Positions 15,493 to 23,280 of a stretch of DNA of 51,141 nucleotides are shown one piece after another; position 1 is the stretch's first letter, and the number at the start of each line of letters is the position of its first letter. The stretch covers positions 1 to 51,141 of the forward strand of contig JAIPDA010000001.1 of NCBI GenBank assembly GCA_021737905.1, written 5' to 3'. The notes under the pieces are model-generated. The model saw only the letters and a list, made by a program, of their open reading frames with translations, was not told the DNA's origin and searched no databases. This stretch comes from Rhodoferax sp. (GTDB lineage Bacteria; Pseudomonadota; Gammaproteobacteria; Burkholderiales; Burkholderiaceae_C). The translations under genes and the position numbers were made by a program.

Positions 15493-16236
15493 ATGTACAA
15501 ATTAGTGCTTATCCGCCACGGCGAGTCCACCTGGAACCTTGAAAACCGATTCACCGGCTGGACCGATGTGGACTTGACGCCCACCGGCATTGATCAGGCG
15601 CAAAGTGCCGGCAAGCTGCTCAAGGCAGAAAACTACGACTTTGATCTGGCCTACACCAGCGTGCTCCAACGTGCCACGCGCACACTGTGGCATGTGCTCG
15701 ACCAAATGGGTCGCACCTGGCTGCCGGTGGTGCACAGCTGGCGGCTGAACGAGCGTCACTACGGCGCGCTGCAGGGTCTGAACAAAGCCGAAACAGCTCA
15801 AAAATACGGCGATGCGCAGGTGCTGGCCTGGCGCCGCAGCTATGACATCCCGCCGCCGGCACTGAGCGCAGACGATGCGCGTTGCGAGCGCCAAGACCCG
15901 CGCTACGCCAAACTGCAGCCCGCGCAGGTGCCCCTGACCGAGTGCCTGGAGGACACGGTCGCCCGCGTACTGCCGTTTTGGAACGAGTCCATAGCCCCTG
16001 CCATCAAGTCGGGCAAGCGCATCGTGGTGTCCGCGCACGGCAACTCCATCCGGGCGCTGATCAAGTACCTGGACAACATGTCCAAAGAAGACATCGTGGG
16101 ACTGAACATACCCAATGGCATCCCCCTGGTGTATGAACTGGACGCGGCTTTGCAGCCGATTCGCCACTACTACCTGGGCGACGCCGAGGCCATCGCCAAA
16201 GCAGCCGCAGCGGTTGCCAGCCAGGGCCACGGCTGA
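15493..16236 (+). CDS. gpmA: 2,3-bisphosphoglycerate-dependent phosphoglycerate mutase
   Basis: 247 residues. It interconverts 3- and 2-phosphoglycerate in glycolysis/gluconeogenesis. Catalytic His in LIRHGESTWN (residues 7-16), then RFTGWTDVDLT, LNERHYGALQGLNKAETA, and the second His in VSAHGNSIRALIKYL. The upstream frame is open into the rhodanese promoter, but MYKLVLIRHGES is the family start. The 169-base divergent interval has a T-rich leader before the ATG and a TAGAAT/TAAAAT pair near 15367-15376 that could be back-to-back -10 boxes. Confidence 0.98.
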   Translation: MYKLVLIRHGESTWNLENRFTGWTDVDLTPTGIDQAQSAGKLLKAENYDFDLAYTSVLQRATRTLWHVLDQMGRTWLPVVHSWRLNERHYGALQGLNKAETAQKYGDAQVLAWRRSYDIPPPALSADDARCERQDPRYAKLQPAQVPLTECLEDTVARVLPFWNESIAPAIKSGKRIVVSAHGNSIRALIKYLDNMSKEDIVGLNIPNGIPLVYELDAALQPIRHYYLGDAEAIAKAAAAVASQGHG

Positions 16237-16253
16237 AACTTTCGCGGGCCCAT

Positions 16254-16273
16254 CCTTGCAATGTGGTGCAAGG
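16254..16273. other. hairpin between gpmA and the CtpA gene
   Basis: CCTTGCA and TGCAAGG pair perfectly across the 6-base loop ATGTGG, 17 bases after the gpmA stop. No T-run follows, so it would be at best a factor-dependent end or an RNA-stabilising stem. Confidence 0.35.
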
Positions 16274-16369
16274 CCGGGCGCCAAGGTGTATATTTCTCTT
16301 GATTCCTGCTAGGGCATGTGCAACACCTGTTGCCGAAATGCCCGGAGCAAGACCAACCAAGGTGTTTGT

Positions 16370-17800
16370 ATGGGTCAGAAATTAAAGATCAGCGGCTGGA
16401 TCGCAGTAGGCGCCATGGCCGGCGCGCTGACCACTGTGCAGTTGCAAGCCGTTGCCAGGGGCGCTATGACCCCCTTGCCGCTGGAAGAGTTGCAACAACT
16501 CGCGGCGGTGTTTGGCATGGTCAAAAGTGATTACGTCGAGCCGGTCGATGATAAAAAACTCATCACTGACGCCATCTCCGGCATGGTCGCCAGCCTGGAC
16601 CCGCACTCGGTTTATTTTGATAAAAAGTCCTTCAAAGAATTCCGTGAGGGCACTACAGGCCGTTTTGTCGGCGTCGGCATCGAAATCAGCCAGGAAGACG
16701 GTCTGGTGAAAGTGGTCTCGCCGATCGAAGGTTCGCCTGCAGACCGTGCCGGCCTCAAGCCCAACGACCTGATCACCAAAATTGATGACACCTTTGTCAA
16801 GGGTCTCACCTTGAATGAGGCCGTCAAGAAAATGCGCGGCGAGCCCAGGACCAAGGTCTTGCTGACCATTTTCCGTAAAGACGAGAATCGCACTTTCCCC
16901 GTGTCGATCACGCGCGAGGAGATCCGTACGCAATCGGTGCGTAGCAAAGTGCTGGAACCCGGCTATGCCTGGATCCGCCTGAGCCAGTTCCAGGAGCGCA
17001 CGGTCGAAGACTTCGTGACCAAACTCGAGCAGATTTACAAGCAAGAGCCCAAGCTCAAAGGCCTGGTTCTCGACCTTCGCAACGACCCGGGTGGCCTGCT
17101 CGATGCCGCGGTCGCCGTGTCGGCGGCTTTTTTGCCTGAGAACGTGACCGTGGTGTCCACCAACGGCCAGTTGGCAGAAAGCAAATTCACTTACAAAGCC
17201 TCGCCGGAGTTTTATGCCCGCCGCGGAACCGATCCGCTCAAACGCCTGCCCGCTGCGCTGAAAAACGTGCCGCTGGTGGTACTGGTCAACGAAGGCTCGG
17301 CCTCAGCCAGCGAAATCGTGGCCGGCGCACTGCAAGACCACAAGCGTGCCACCATCATGGGCAACCAAACCTTTGGCAAAGGCTCGGTGCAGACGGTGCG
17401 GCCGCTGGGACCTGACACCGGCTTAAAACTCACCACGGCACGTTATTACACGCCCAGCGGCAAATCCATCCAGGCCAAGGGCATCATTCCGGACGTGATG
17501 GTCGATGAAACCCTGGAAGGCAGCCCCTTCGCCGCCTTGCGCACGCGCGAAGCAGATCTTGAAAAACACCTCAACAGCGGTCAGGGCGCTGAAGTCAAGG
17601 ACCCGGCCCGCGAAAAGGCCCGCGAAGAAGCGCTGAAGCGACTTGAAGAAGAATCGCGTAAACCCCCTGAGCAACGCCGTCCGCCCGAGTTCGGCAGCGA
17701 CAAAGACTTTCCGTTGATGCAAGCCATCAACCATCTCAAGGGTCGCCCGGTCGTGGCCAGCAAAACCATGGTCGAGCGCAAGGCCGAGAAAGCAGACTGA
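16370..17800 (+). CDS. C-terminal processing peptidase (S41 family, CtpA/Prc-like)
   Basis: 476 residues from the ATG at 16370, with AAGG upstream. An N-terminal hydrophobic segment (ISGWIAVGAMAGALTTVQL) acts as signal or anchor, placing the protein in the periplasm. Next come a CTP leader region (LDPHSVYFD), a PDZ domain at about 95-180 (GVGIEI, GSPADRAGLKPNDLI) and the S41 core with the catalytic Ser in EGSASASE and Lys in FGKGSVQ. The charged C-terminal tail (about 400-476) is Lys/Glu-rich. It cleaves unstructured protein C-termini; targets are unknown. The frame extends 18 codons upstream (MCNTCC...) but the chosen start gives a proper signal. Confidence 0.94.
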   Translation: MGQKLKISGWIAVGAMAGALTTVQLQAVARGAMTPLPLEELQQLAAVFGMVKSDYVEPVDDKKLITDAISGMVASLDPHSVYFDKKSFKEFREGTTGRFVGVGIEISQEDGLVKVVSPIEGSPADRAGLKPNDLITKIDDTFVKGLTLNEAVKKMRGEPRTKVLLTIFRKDENRTFPVSITREEIRTQSVRSKVLEPGYAWIRLSQFQERTVEDFVTKLEQIYKQEPKLKGLVLDLRNDPGGLLDAAVAVSAAFLPENVTVVSTNGQLAESKFTYKASPEFYARRGTDPLKRLPAALKNVPLVVLVNEGSASASEIVAGALQDHKRATIMGNQTFGKGSVQTVRPLGPDTGLKLTTARYYTPSGKSIQAKGIIPDVMVDETLEGSPFAALRTREADLEKHLNSGQGAEVKDPAREKAREEALKRLEEESRKPPEQRRPPEFGSDKDFPLMQAINHLKGRPVVASKTMVERKAEKAD

Positions 17801-17837
17801 GCGCAACACCGGCCAAGCCTGCAGCCTTGTGCCTGCC

Positions 17838-18599
17838 ATGAACGATTCCCAGTTGCTGCGTTACTCGCGGCATATCCTGCTCGAAGAAATCGGGGTCGAG
17901 GGTCAGGCGCGGCTGCTGGCTGCCAATGCCCTGGTCATCGGGGCCGGCGGTCTGGGCTCTCCGGCTGCCTTGTACCTGGGCAGTGCGGGTGTCGGCCATA
18001 TCACCGTGGTGGACCCTGACCGCGTCGACACCACCAATTTGCAACGGCAAATCGCCCACACTCTGGCGCGCGTGGGCAGTTTCAAGGCCGACTCGGTCGC
18101 CATGGCGATTGGCCAGATCAACCCGGACGTGATTGTCACGGCCGTCACGGCCAAGGCCGAAGGCCAGGCGCTGCAAGCCTGGGTGCAGGCGGCCGACGTG
18201 GTGCTTGACTGCACCGACAATTTTCAAACCCGCCATGCCATCAACAAGGCCTGTGTGCATCACAAAAAGCCGCTGGTCTCGGGCGCGGCTCTGCGCATGG
18301 ATGGGCAGGTGTCTGTTTTTGACACGCGCCAGCCCCTGGCCCCCTGCTATGCCTGCCTGTTTCCTGAGGAAGAGGCCCCCGAAGAAACCCAGTGCGCCAC
18401 CATGGGCGTGTTTGCACCGCTGGTAGGCATCATTGGCAGCATGCAGGCTGCAGAGGCGCTCAAGTTGCTCTGCGCTGCGGGCGAGTCACTGGCCGGCCGG
18501 CTGTTGATGCTGGATGCGCTGCACATGCGCTGGAGCGAAATTGGCACCCGTCGCGCACCCGGCTGCAAAGTCTGCGGCACACAGTCCGGCGTCCACTGA
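17838..18599 (+). CDS. moeB: MoeB/ThiF/HesA-type adenylyltransferase
   Basis: 253 residues. E1-like enzyme that adenylates the C-terminal Gly-Gly of a small sulfur-carrier protein (MoaD for molybdopterin or ThiS for thiamine). N-terminal YSRHILLEEIG, nucleotide motif GAGGLGSPAALYLGSAGVG at about 35-53, the Asp/Arg motif DPDRVDTTNLQRQ, two zinc CxxC pairs (CYAC and CKVC) and the conserved CATMGVFAP. It lacks the C-terminal rhodanese domain of MOCS3-like proteins. No carrier-protein gene is nearby, so MoeB versus ThiF cannot be settled; the symbol is the best guess. Confidence 0.8.
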   Translation: MNDSQLLRYSRHILLEEIGVEGQARLLAANALVIGAGGLGSPAALYLGSAGVGHITVVDPDRVDTTNLQRQIAHTLARVGSFKADSVAMAIGQINPDVIVTAVTAKAEGQALQAWVQAADVVLDCTDNFQTRHAINKACVHHKKPLVSGAALRMDGQVSVFDTRQPLAPCYACLFPEEEAPEETQCATMGVFAPLVGIIGSMQAAEALKLLCAAGESLAGRLLMLDALHMRWSEIGTRRAPGCKVCGTQSGVH

Positions 18600-18629
18600 C
18601 AGCGTAGCCAGCTTCGACCATTTGCAAGG

Positions 18630-19271
18630 CTAGAGCGTGCACGGGCCGTGGCGGCGCCTGAAGTCTCTGGGGTTTTCCGGCGGCAAGCCGGCAAAAATGC
18701 CTCGCCGCAAAATCTGGGCGCGCCGCTCTGCCTCGGCATAAGGACCCGGGTCCTGCCTGAATCGGTAAGACATGGCGTGACCACGCTGAACCATCCACTG
18801 CCCCACGTCTTCACTGGCGAGATAAAGCCTGACCAGGTCGCGGCCGTAGTCGTCGGTGCTATGCACCTGCACCTGAACTTGCCGTTGAAAAACACGCTCA
18901 TTCAAGGCATCGCGGGCCGCCACGCCGCCTTCCTGGCAAATTTCAGGCGCATCCATGCCCAGCAGGCGCAAGCTGCGCGAGACGCCGCCGGCCAAGGGCC
19001 GGACATACACCGTATCGCCATCCACCACATGGGTCACCACCCCCGTCCAGGCTGGCAGCGACTGCCCCGGCAGACTCAGCTCAGCCGCTGACGCTGCGCC
19101 ATGCACAAACACAATCAGCAGCCCTGCACTCAACAAGGCGATAGCTTGCAGCCTGGGCACCCGCGGTGCGGTCGATTCCTTGAGCATGAAGCACGTTACC
19201 GTCAGCTGCCGCATGAGGAAGGCTTTGCGCAAGCTGCCGATTGCCAACCATTTTCCCCAAGCGATCCTCAT
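18630..19271 (-). CDS. thermonuclease (SNase-like) family secreted nuclease
   Basis: 213 residues from the ATG at 19271, which has AAGGA eight bases upstream; the frame is open a further 16 codons. A long basic N-terminal region is followed by a hydrophobic segment (LQAIALLSAGLLIVFVHGAASAA) that looks like a late signal peptide, so the nuclease domain is exported or membrane-tethered. Staphylococcal-nuclease residues are present: Asp in VDGDTVYV, Arg in SLRLLGMD, the D-A-P-E loop, and Arg in DYGRDLVRLYL. It is predicted to cut DNA or RNA with Ca2+. It is the last gene of a long minus-strand run, 44 bases after DUF429. Confidence 0.88.
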   Translation of the reverse strand: MRIAWGKWLAIGSLRKAFLMRQLTVTCFMLKESTAPRVPRLQAIALLSAGLLIVFVHGAASAAELSLPGQSLPAWTGVVTHVVDGDTVYVRPLAGGVSRSLRLLGMDAPEICQEGGVAARDALNERVFQRQVQVQVHSTDDYGRDLVRLYLASEDVGQWMVQRGHAMSYRFRQDPGPYAEAERRAQILRRGIFAGLPPENPRDFRRRHGPCTL

Positions 19272-19315
19272 CCTGAGTCCTTTTTGTTCAAGATGCATTT
19301 TGCGCTTGAAGCAGC

Positions 19316-20152
19316 TCAAGCGGTGATGATCCAGCCCTCAAGCGGATCGACCACCGCCGGCAGTCCATAGCGTGAATGCCCTGCGGCATGCTGCTGTTGA
19401 GCCCAGGCTGCCTGCATCAGGCACAGCACGGCATCCAGCGAGTCGCCCGTGGCGTCATCAATCAAACGCTCACGCTGCGCATGCGTGAGTTTGAGCCGCA
19501 GACCCAGCCGCGTCTGGCCGTGTTCGAGCGCAGTCAGCATGTCTTTGCGTGCGATCAGTCGCTCGGGCGTTTGCAGCGCCTTGGCATCGTTTTTATAGCT
19601 GCGCGGCGACGTGCCCAGCAACTCCCGCGCCAACAGACCAGGGTAGCCTTCCAGGGCGACGCGGGACGGGTCAGCCGATGGATGGCCCAGGCCCGGCAAG
19701 GACACACCGGCATCGATCAACCTGGGCACGCCGGCGTGCAGCATGTAAGCGACCGGCGGATTGACCCATTTCATGGAGCTGCTGGAGCCGGCCGGCACAT
19801 CGGTTGCACGGTGGGCGAATTTACGGCCGGCCGGGCGGGCATTGCAAAACGCAGCGAAGGTGTCGCGGACCTGCGTCCGGCTCAAGCTGGCGTAGTGCGC
19901 CATGCAGTCGTGCCACTTCAGCGGCCAGTCCAGCGTTTGCACCAACTCGCGTGGCAGACCGAAGGGAAAGTCAAAAGCGCAGATCCAGGCACGGTCCTGG
20001 CGCAGCCAAGCAGAAAAGTCATCGAGTGACTCTGTTTTCTCGAGCCCTGCCAGTTGCACCCGCGCTTGCTGCACGGTGCCGGTGGCAAACACAATGGGTT
20101 TGCGGCGGCTGGGGCTGCTGGAGAAATCGCAGCCGGCGATCAGAGTGTCCAA
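19316..20152 (-). CDS. DUF429 domain protein (predicted RNase H-like fold)
   Basis: 278 residues starting MDTLIAGCDFSSSPSRRKPIV, the DUF429 N-terminal strand with its conserved Asp. Further conserved text: AFDFPFGLPRELV (second acidic residue in a strand), ALEGYPGLLARELLG, SYKNDAK and DDATGDSLDAVLCLMQAAW near the C-terminus, with two Asp residues. The family is predicted to adopt an RNase H/RuvC-like nuclease fold; no biochemical activity is established to my knowledge. The start is only 4 bases after the BLUF gene stop, so the two are almost certainly translated from one message. No signal peptide. Confidence 0.8.
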   Translation of the reverse strand: MDTLIAGCDFSSSPSRRKPIVFATGTVQQARVQLAGLEKTESLDDFSAWLRQDRAWICAFDFPFGLPRELVQTLDWPLKWHDCMAHYASLSRTQVRDTFAAFCNARPAGRKFAHRATDVPAGSSSSMKWVNPPVAYMLHAGVPRLIDAGVSLPGLGHPSADPSRVALEGYPGLLARELLGTSPRSYKNDAKALQTPERLIARKDMLTALEHGQTRLGLRLKLTHAQRERLIDDATGDSLDAVLCLMQAAWAQQQHAAGHSRYGLPAVVDPLEGWIITA

Positions 20153-20156
20153 AGCG

Positions 20157-20582
20157 TCAGGAACGCCCGACGATAGAAGCGGTCGCCATCAACTCCTGCA
20201 GCAAAGCCAAAGAGACATTGCCGGAGACCGAATAGGGATCGAATTCAGGGCGCTCAGAGTATTTGAGCAAGATGGAAGTGTTGAGCTTGGCGATATTGAC
20301 CAGCCCCATGGTCCAGCTGCCAAAACTACGCTCGCTGATTTCATCGTAGCTCAGCAAAACCACATCCTTGTGCCGGGGATCACGCTGTATGTGACCGTAG
20401 AGTTCGTTGACGGCGCTGCGCCCGCCTTCCAAGGCTTGCAGAAAAATACCGCCGCCGTAACAAAGAATACCGGTGATGCCAGAGGCCGGGTTATGGGTTC
20501 GCGACTGCGCCAGTATGGCGTCCGTGGCTTCTGTGTTGTGCGGCTCAACAGCGCGACTGGCATAAAGAAGTCTGACCAACAT
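20157..20582 (-). CDS. short BLUF-domain blue-light photoreceptor
   Basis: 141 residues from the ATG at 20582 (AAGGA upstream; the frame is open 25 codons further, but the BLUF fold begins here). The FAD-binding BLUF residues are all in place: Tyr7 (RLLYAS), Asn31 (HNPASGITG), Gln49 (FLQALEG), Trp90 and Met92 (GSWTMG). These match the Tyr/Asn/Gln/Trp/Met set of PixD-type proteins almost number for number. Only about 45 residues follow the domain, with no enzymatic output domain, so it should signal by protein contact. It lies between folE (93 bases upstream) and DUF429 (4 bases downstream). Confidence 0.93.
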   Translation of the reverse strand: MLVRLLYASRAVEPHNTEATDAILAQSRTHNPASGITGILCYGGGIFLQALEGGRSAVNELYGHIQRDPRHKDVVLLSYDEISERSFGSWTMGLVNIAKLNTSILLKYSERPEFDPYSVSGNVSLALLQELMATASIVGRS

Positions 20583-20675
20583 GATGAAAATCCTTGAAAG
20601 ATAAAAGGTACAAAGCGCTGTCTGTGCGGGTCGGTCGAAGCGCAGCTGCTTCAACACTTGCTGGCAACTTGGTCC

Positions 20676-21410
20676 TTAGATTTTTTTGGGAATGAGTGCT
20701 AAAAATTCACGGCGCAAGTTCGGGTCTTTCAAAAACACGCCGCGCATGACCGAATTGATCATCTTGCTGTCGAGGTCTTTGACGCCGCGCCAACCCATGC
20801 AGTAATGGGAGGCCTCCATCACAATGGCCAGCCCGTCGGGTTGGGTCTTGGACTGAATCAAATCAGCCAGTTGCACCACCGCCTCTTCCTGGATCTGCGG
20901 GCGACCCATGATCCACTCGGCCAGGCGCGCGTATTTGGAAAGACCGATCACGTTGGTGTGCTCGTTGGGCATGACACCGATCCAGACCTGGCCGATGACC
21001 GGACAAAAATGATGTGAACAGGCACTACGCACCGTGATCGGACCCACGATCATCAACTCATTGAGGTGCTCCGCATTGGGGAACTCCGTGATGGGCGGCG
21101 CCGCGACATAACGGCCCTTGAAAACCTCATTGAGGTACATCTTGGCAACCCGGCGTGCCGTGTTGTTGGTGTTGTGGTCTTGTTCGGTGTCGATCACCAG
21201 ACTGTCGAGCACCCCTTGCATCTTGAGCTCGACTTCGTCGAGCAGCTTTTCGAGCTCGCCGGGCTCAATGAACGCAGCAATATTGTCGTTCGCATGAAAG
21301 CGCTTGCGTGACTGCACAAGGCGCTCCCTGATTTTGACCGAAACAGGAGTTCCTTCATCGTCTAAAGCACCGGCAGCGATGGTTGTTGGGAGGCTTGATT
21401 TCATGTCCAT
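20676..21410 (-). CDS. folE: GTP cyclohydrolase I
   Basis: 244 residues. It converts GTP to 7,8-dihydroneopterin triphosphate, the first step of folate synthesis. The zinc site is visible as SACSHHF and the later Cys in HYCMGWRGVK; VIGLSKYARL and the C-terminal RREFLALI are also typical. The N-terminal 25 residues are variable. clsB ends 34 bases upstream and BLUF follows 93 bases downstream. The enzyme for the next pathway step, nudB, is two genes upstream in the same run, which supports coordinated pterin synthesis. Confidence 0.97.
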   Translation of the reverse strand: MDMKSSLPTTIAAGALDDEGTPVSVKIRERLVQSRKRFHANDNIAAFIEPGELEKLLDEVELKMQGVLDSLVIDTEQDHNTNNTARRVAKMYLNEVFKGRYVAAPPITEFPNAEHLNELMIVGPITVRSACSHHFCPVIGQVWIGVMPNEHTNVIGLSKYARLAEWIMGRPQIQEEAVVQLADLIQSKTQPDGLAIVMEASHYCMGWRGVKDLDSKMINSVMRGVFLKDPNLRREFLALIPKKI

Positions 21411-21444
21411 GGCTGATATTAACAGTCTGCTAAATCGAGCGTAT

Positions 21445-22716
21445 TCAGTAGCGTTGGCGGGTCACCAGCAGCGCCAGGCGCATCAAAGCATAGGCGGCCA
21501 GATCCAGCAAACGCTCGAACCACGGACGCCGGCTGTATTGGGCACTTTGCAGGCGTCTGCCGCCCTGCATGGCGCCCTCTAAGCGCTCGCGCAGCCCTTG
21601 CGCAAAGCTGTGGTCATCCATCACCATGTTGGCTTCCCGGGCGAGCAAAAGACTCAAAGGGTCCAGGTTAGACGAGCCCACTGTGGCCCATCGTCCGTCC
21701 ACCACCGCCACTTTGGCGTGCAAAAAACCTGCCGCGTACTCATGGATTTCAACGCCGGCCTCCAGCAAAGCGCCGTAGACCGGTCGAGCCGCGTGGTATT
21801 GCATAAAGTACTCGTACTTGCCTTGCAGCAAGAGCGTGACTTTGACGCCGCGCCGTGCCGCCTTGATGAGCGCGCGGCGCAGGCGCCCACCCGGCAAAAA
21901 ATAGGCATTGGCAATCACGATGTCATGACGCGCCTGCCCTATGGCTTTGCGATAGGCCCGCTCGATGGTGTTGCGATGGCGTAAGTTGTCGCGCAGCAAG
22001 AGGCCTGCGCGCGCGGCCGGCAGACTCTGGCTGCGGCCGGCCTGCTGCGGTCGCCCCACCAAGGCTGCGGCGCGGCTGCGTGCCAGATGCGCCGCGCTGA
22101 CGCGTCCGCCATAACCGGCCGCTTTGAAGGCCTCCCAAGCCTCACCCAAATGATGGTGGCGCGCACTGTAGCCCGCTTGCACACGCCACCACAAAAGGGC
22201 TACGGCTTCAGAAGCAGCTTCAGCCACCGGACCTTCCAGTACGACTGCAAAATCCAAACGGGGTGCGCTCAATTGACCGTAGTGCGGGTCGTAAAAGTCA
22301 TCAAGGATGTTGATGCCGCCACAGAAAACCTGACGTCGGTCGACGACGCACAATTTACGGTGCAAGCGTCGCCACTGCTCGGGCCACAAAAGGCTCAGGC
22401 CAGGCCAGCTGCGGGTCAAAGGAGAATAGACCTGCCAATGCAGGCCGGCTGCTGTGAACTGCGCCTGCCATTCGGGCTGCAGCTCGGCGGTACCGATGCC
22501 GTCTACCAGCACTTGAACCGTCACACCGCGGCGGGCTGCACGGATCAAGGCTTGAGCCACTTGCGCGCCCGCACCGTGGAAATCAAAAATATATGTTTCC
22601 AGCTGAATCCAATACTCGGCACGGTCCATCGCCGCAATCAGTGCGGGAAAGTACTCAGCACCACCTTGCAGCAACAAGGGCGGGCGCGATCTGATCAATA
22701 AAGCGGAAGCGGGCAT
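21445..22716 (-). CDS. clsB: cardiolipin synthase ClsB-type (phospholipase D superfamily)
   Basis: 423 residues from the ATG at 22716. Two HKD motifs typical of the superfamily are present: HRKLCVVDRRQVFCGGIN near residue 120 and HAKVAVVDGRWATVGSSNLDP near 345. No N-terminal transmembrane pair is seen, which fits ClsB (E. coli YbhO, about 413 residues) rather than ClsA. It makes cardiolipin at the inner membrane by transphosphatidylation. The C-terminal hydrophobic stretch LDLAAYALMRLALLV may attach it to the membrane. The upstream 17 codons of open frame lack a family match. Confidence 0.9.
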   Translation of the reverse strand: MPASALLIRSRPPLLLQGGAEYFPALIAAMDRAEYWIQLETYIFDFHGAGAQVAQALIRAARRGVTVQVLVDGIGTAELQPEWQAQFTAAGLHWQVYSPLTRSWPGLSLLWPEQWRRLHRKLCVVDRRQVFCGGINILDDFYDPHYGQLSAPRLDFAVVLEGPVAEAASEAVALLWWRVQAGYSARHHHLGEAWEAFKAAGYGGRVSAAHLARSRAAALVGRPQQAGRSQSLPAARAGLLLRDNLRHRNTIERAYRKAIGQARHDIVIANAYFLPGGRLRRALIKAARRGVKVTLLLQGKYEYFMQYHAARPVYGALLEAGVEIHEYAAGFLHAKVAVVDGRWATVGSSNLDPLSLLLAREANMVMDDHSFAQGLRERLEGAMQGGRRLQSAQYSRRPWFERLLDLAAYALMRLALLVTRQRY

Positions 22717-22776
22717 GTGCAGAGGGTGACACAAATTCCAAACAATGCCAAACAGCCGGCAAAGCACACCGGATTT

Positions 22777-23232
22777 TCAGGCGCGGGTACTGAGAAACTG
22801 AGGCAAATGCAAGATGGCTTCGGCGTTTGAAGCTGAAAAGCAAAGATCAGCCGCCGCCCGCCACTCCAGCCATTGCCAGGCGGTGTGCTCCAGCGGGCTC
22901 AACCGGACAGGCAGCGCACTGGGCACGCACAAGCCGAACACATGCTCCGTGTTGTGCGTCACACCTGGAGCGTAACGGTGGCGCCAGGCAGGGTAAATTT
23001 CATAGACATTGGCGATGCCCCAGTCCTGTAGGTCGGCAGGCTGAACGCTCAGGCCGGTTTCTTCCTGCACCTCGCGCGCGGCGGTGTCGCGCAAGCTGGC
23101 GTCTTGCGAATCCACAGAACCCGTGACGCTTTGCCAGAACTCGGCATGGTCGGCGCGCCGGATCAGCAGAACTTCACTCGCCGGCGTGTAGATCACCACC
23201 AGCACCGAGACCGGCAGCTTGGGCGGTGTCAT
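22777..23232 (-). CDS. nudB: dihydroneopterin triphosphate diphosphatase (Nudix)
   Basis: 151 residues. NudB removes pyrophosphate from dihydroneopterin triphosphate, the step after FolE. Text typical of NudB: PVSVLVVIYTP, EFWQSVTGSV, and a Nudix box G-x5-D-x7-REVQEETGL. The first acidic residue of the box is Asp where the consensus has Glu, a mild deviation; the REVQEE core is intact. The C-terminal WLEWRAAADLCFSASNAEAI also fits. It sits between aspS (48 bases) and clsB (60 bases). Confidence 0.9.
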   Translation of the reverse strand: MTPPKLPVSVLVVIYTPASEVLLIRRADHAEFWQSVTGSVDSQDASLRDTAAREVQEETGLSVQPADLQDWGIANVYEIYPAWRHRYAPGVTHNTEHVFGLCVPSALPVRLSPLEHTAWQWLEWRAAADLCFSASNAEAILHLPQFLSTRA

Positions 23233-23280
23233 GCGGGTGTTGGCGCGTGGGTCCTGGCCACAGGGCGTGGGCCCGAAGGC

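Noticed and set aside
18605..18632. TAGCC...GGCTA inverted repeat between the convergent moeB and nuclease genes
   Set aside because: The stem is bulged, has no T-run, and overlaps the nuclease stop codon; too weak to call.
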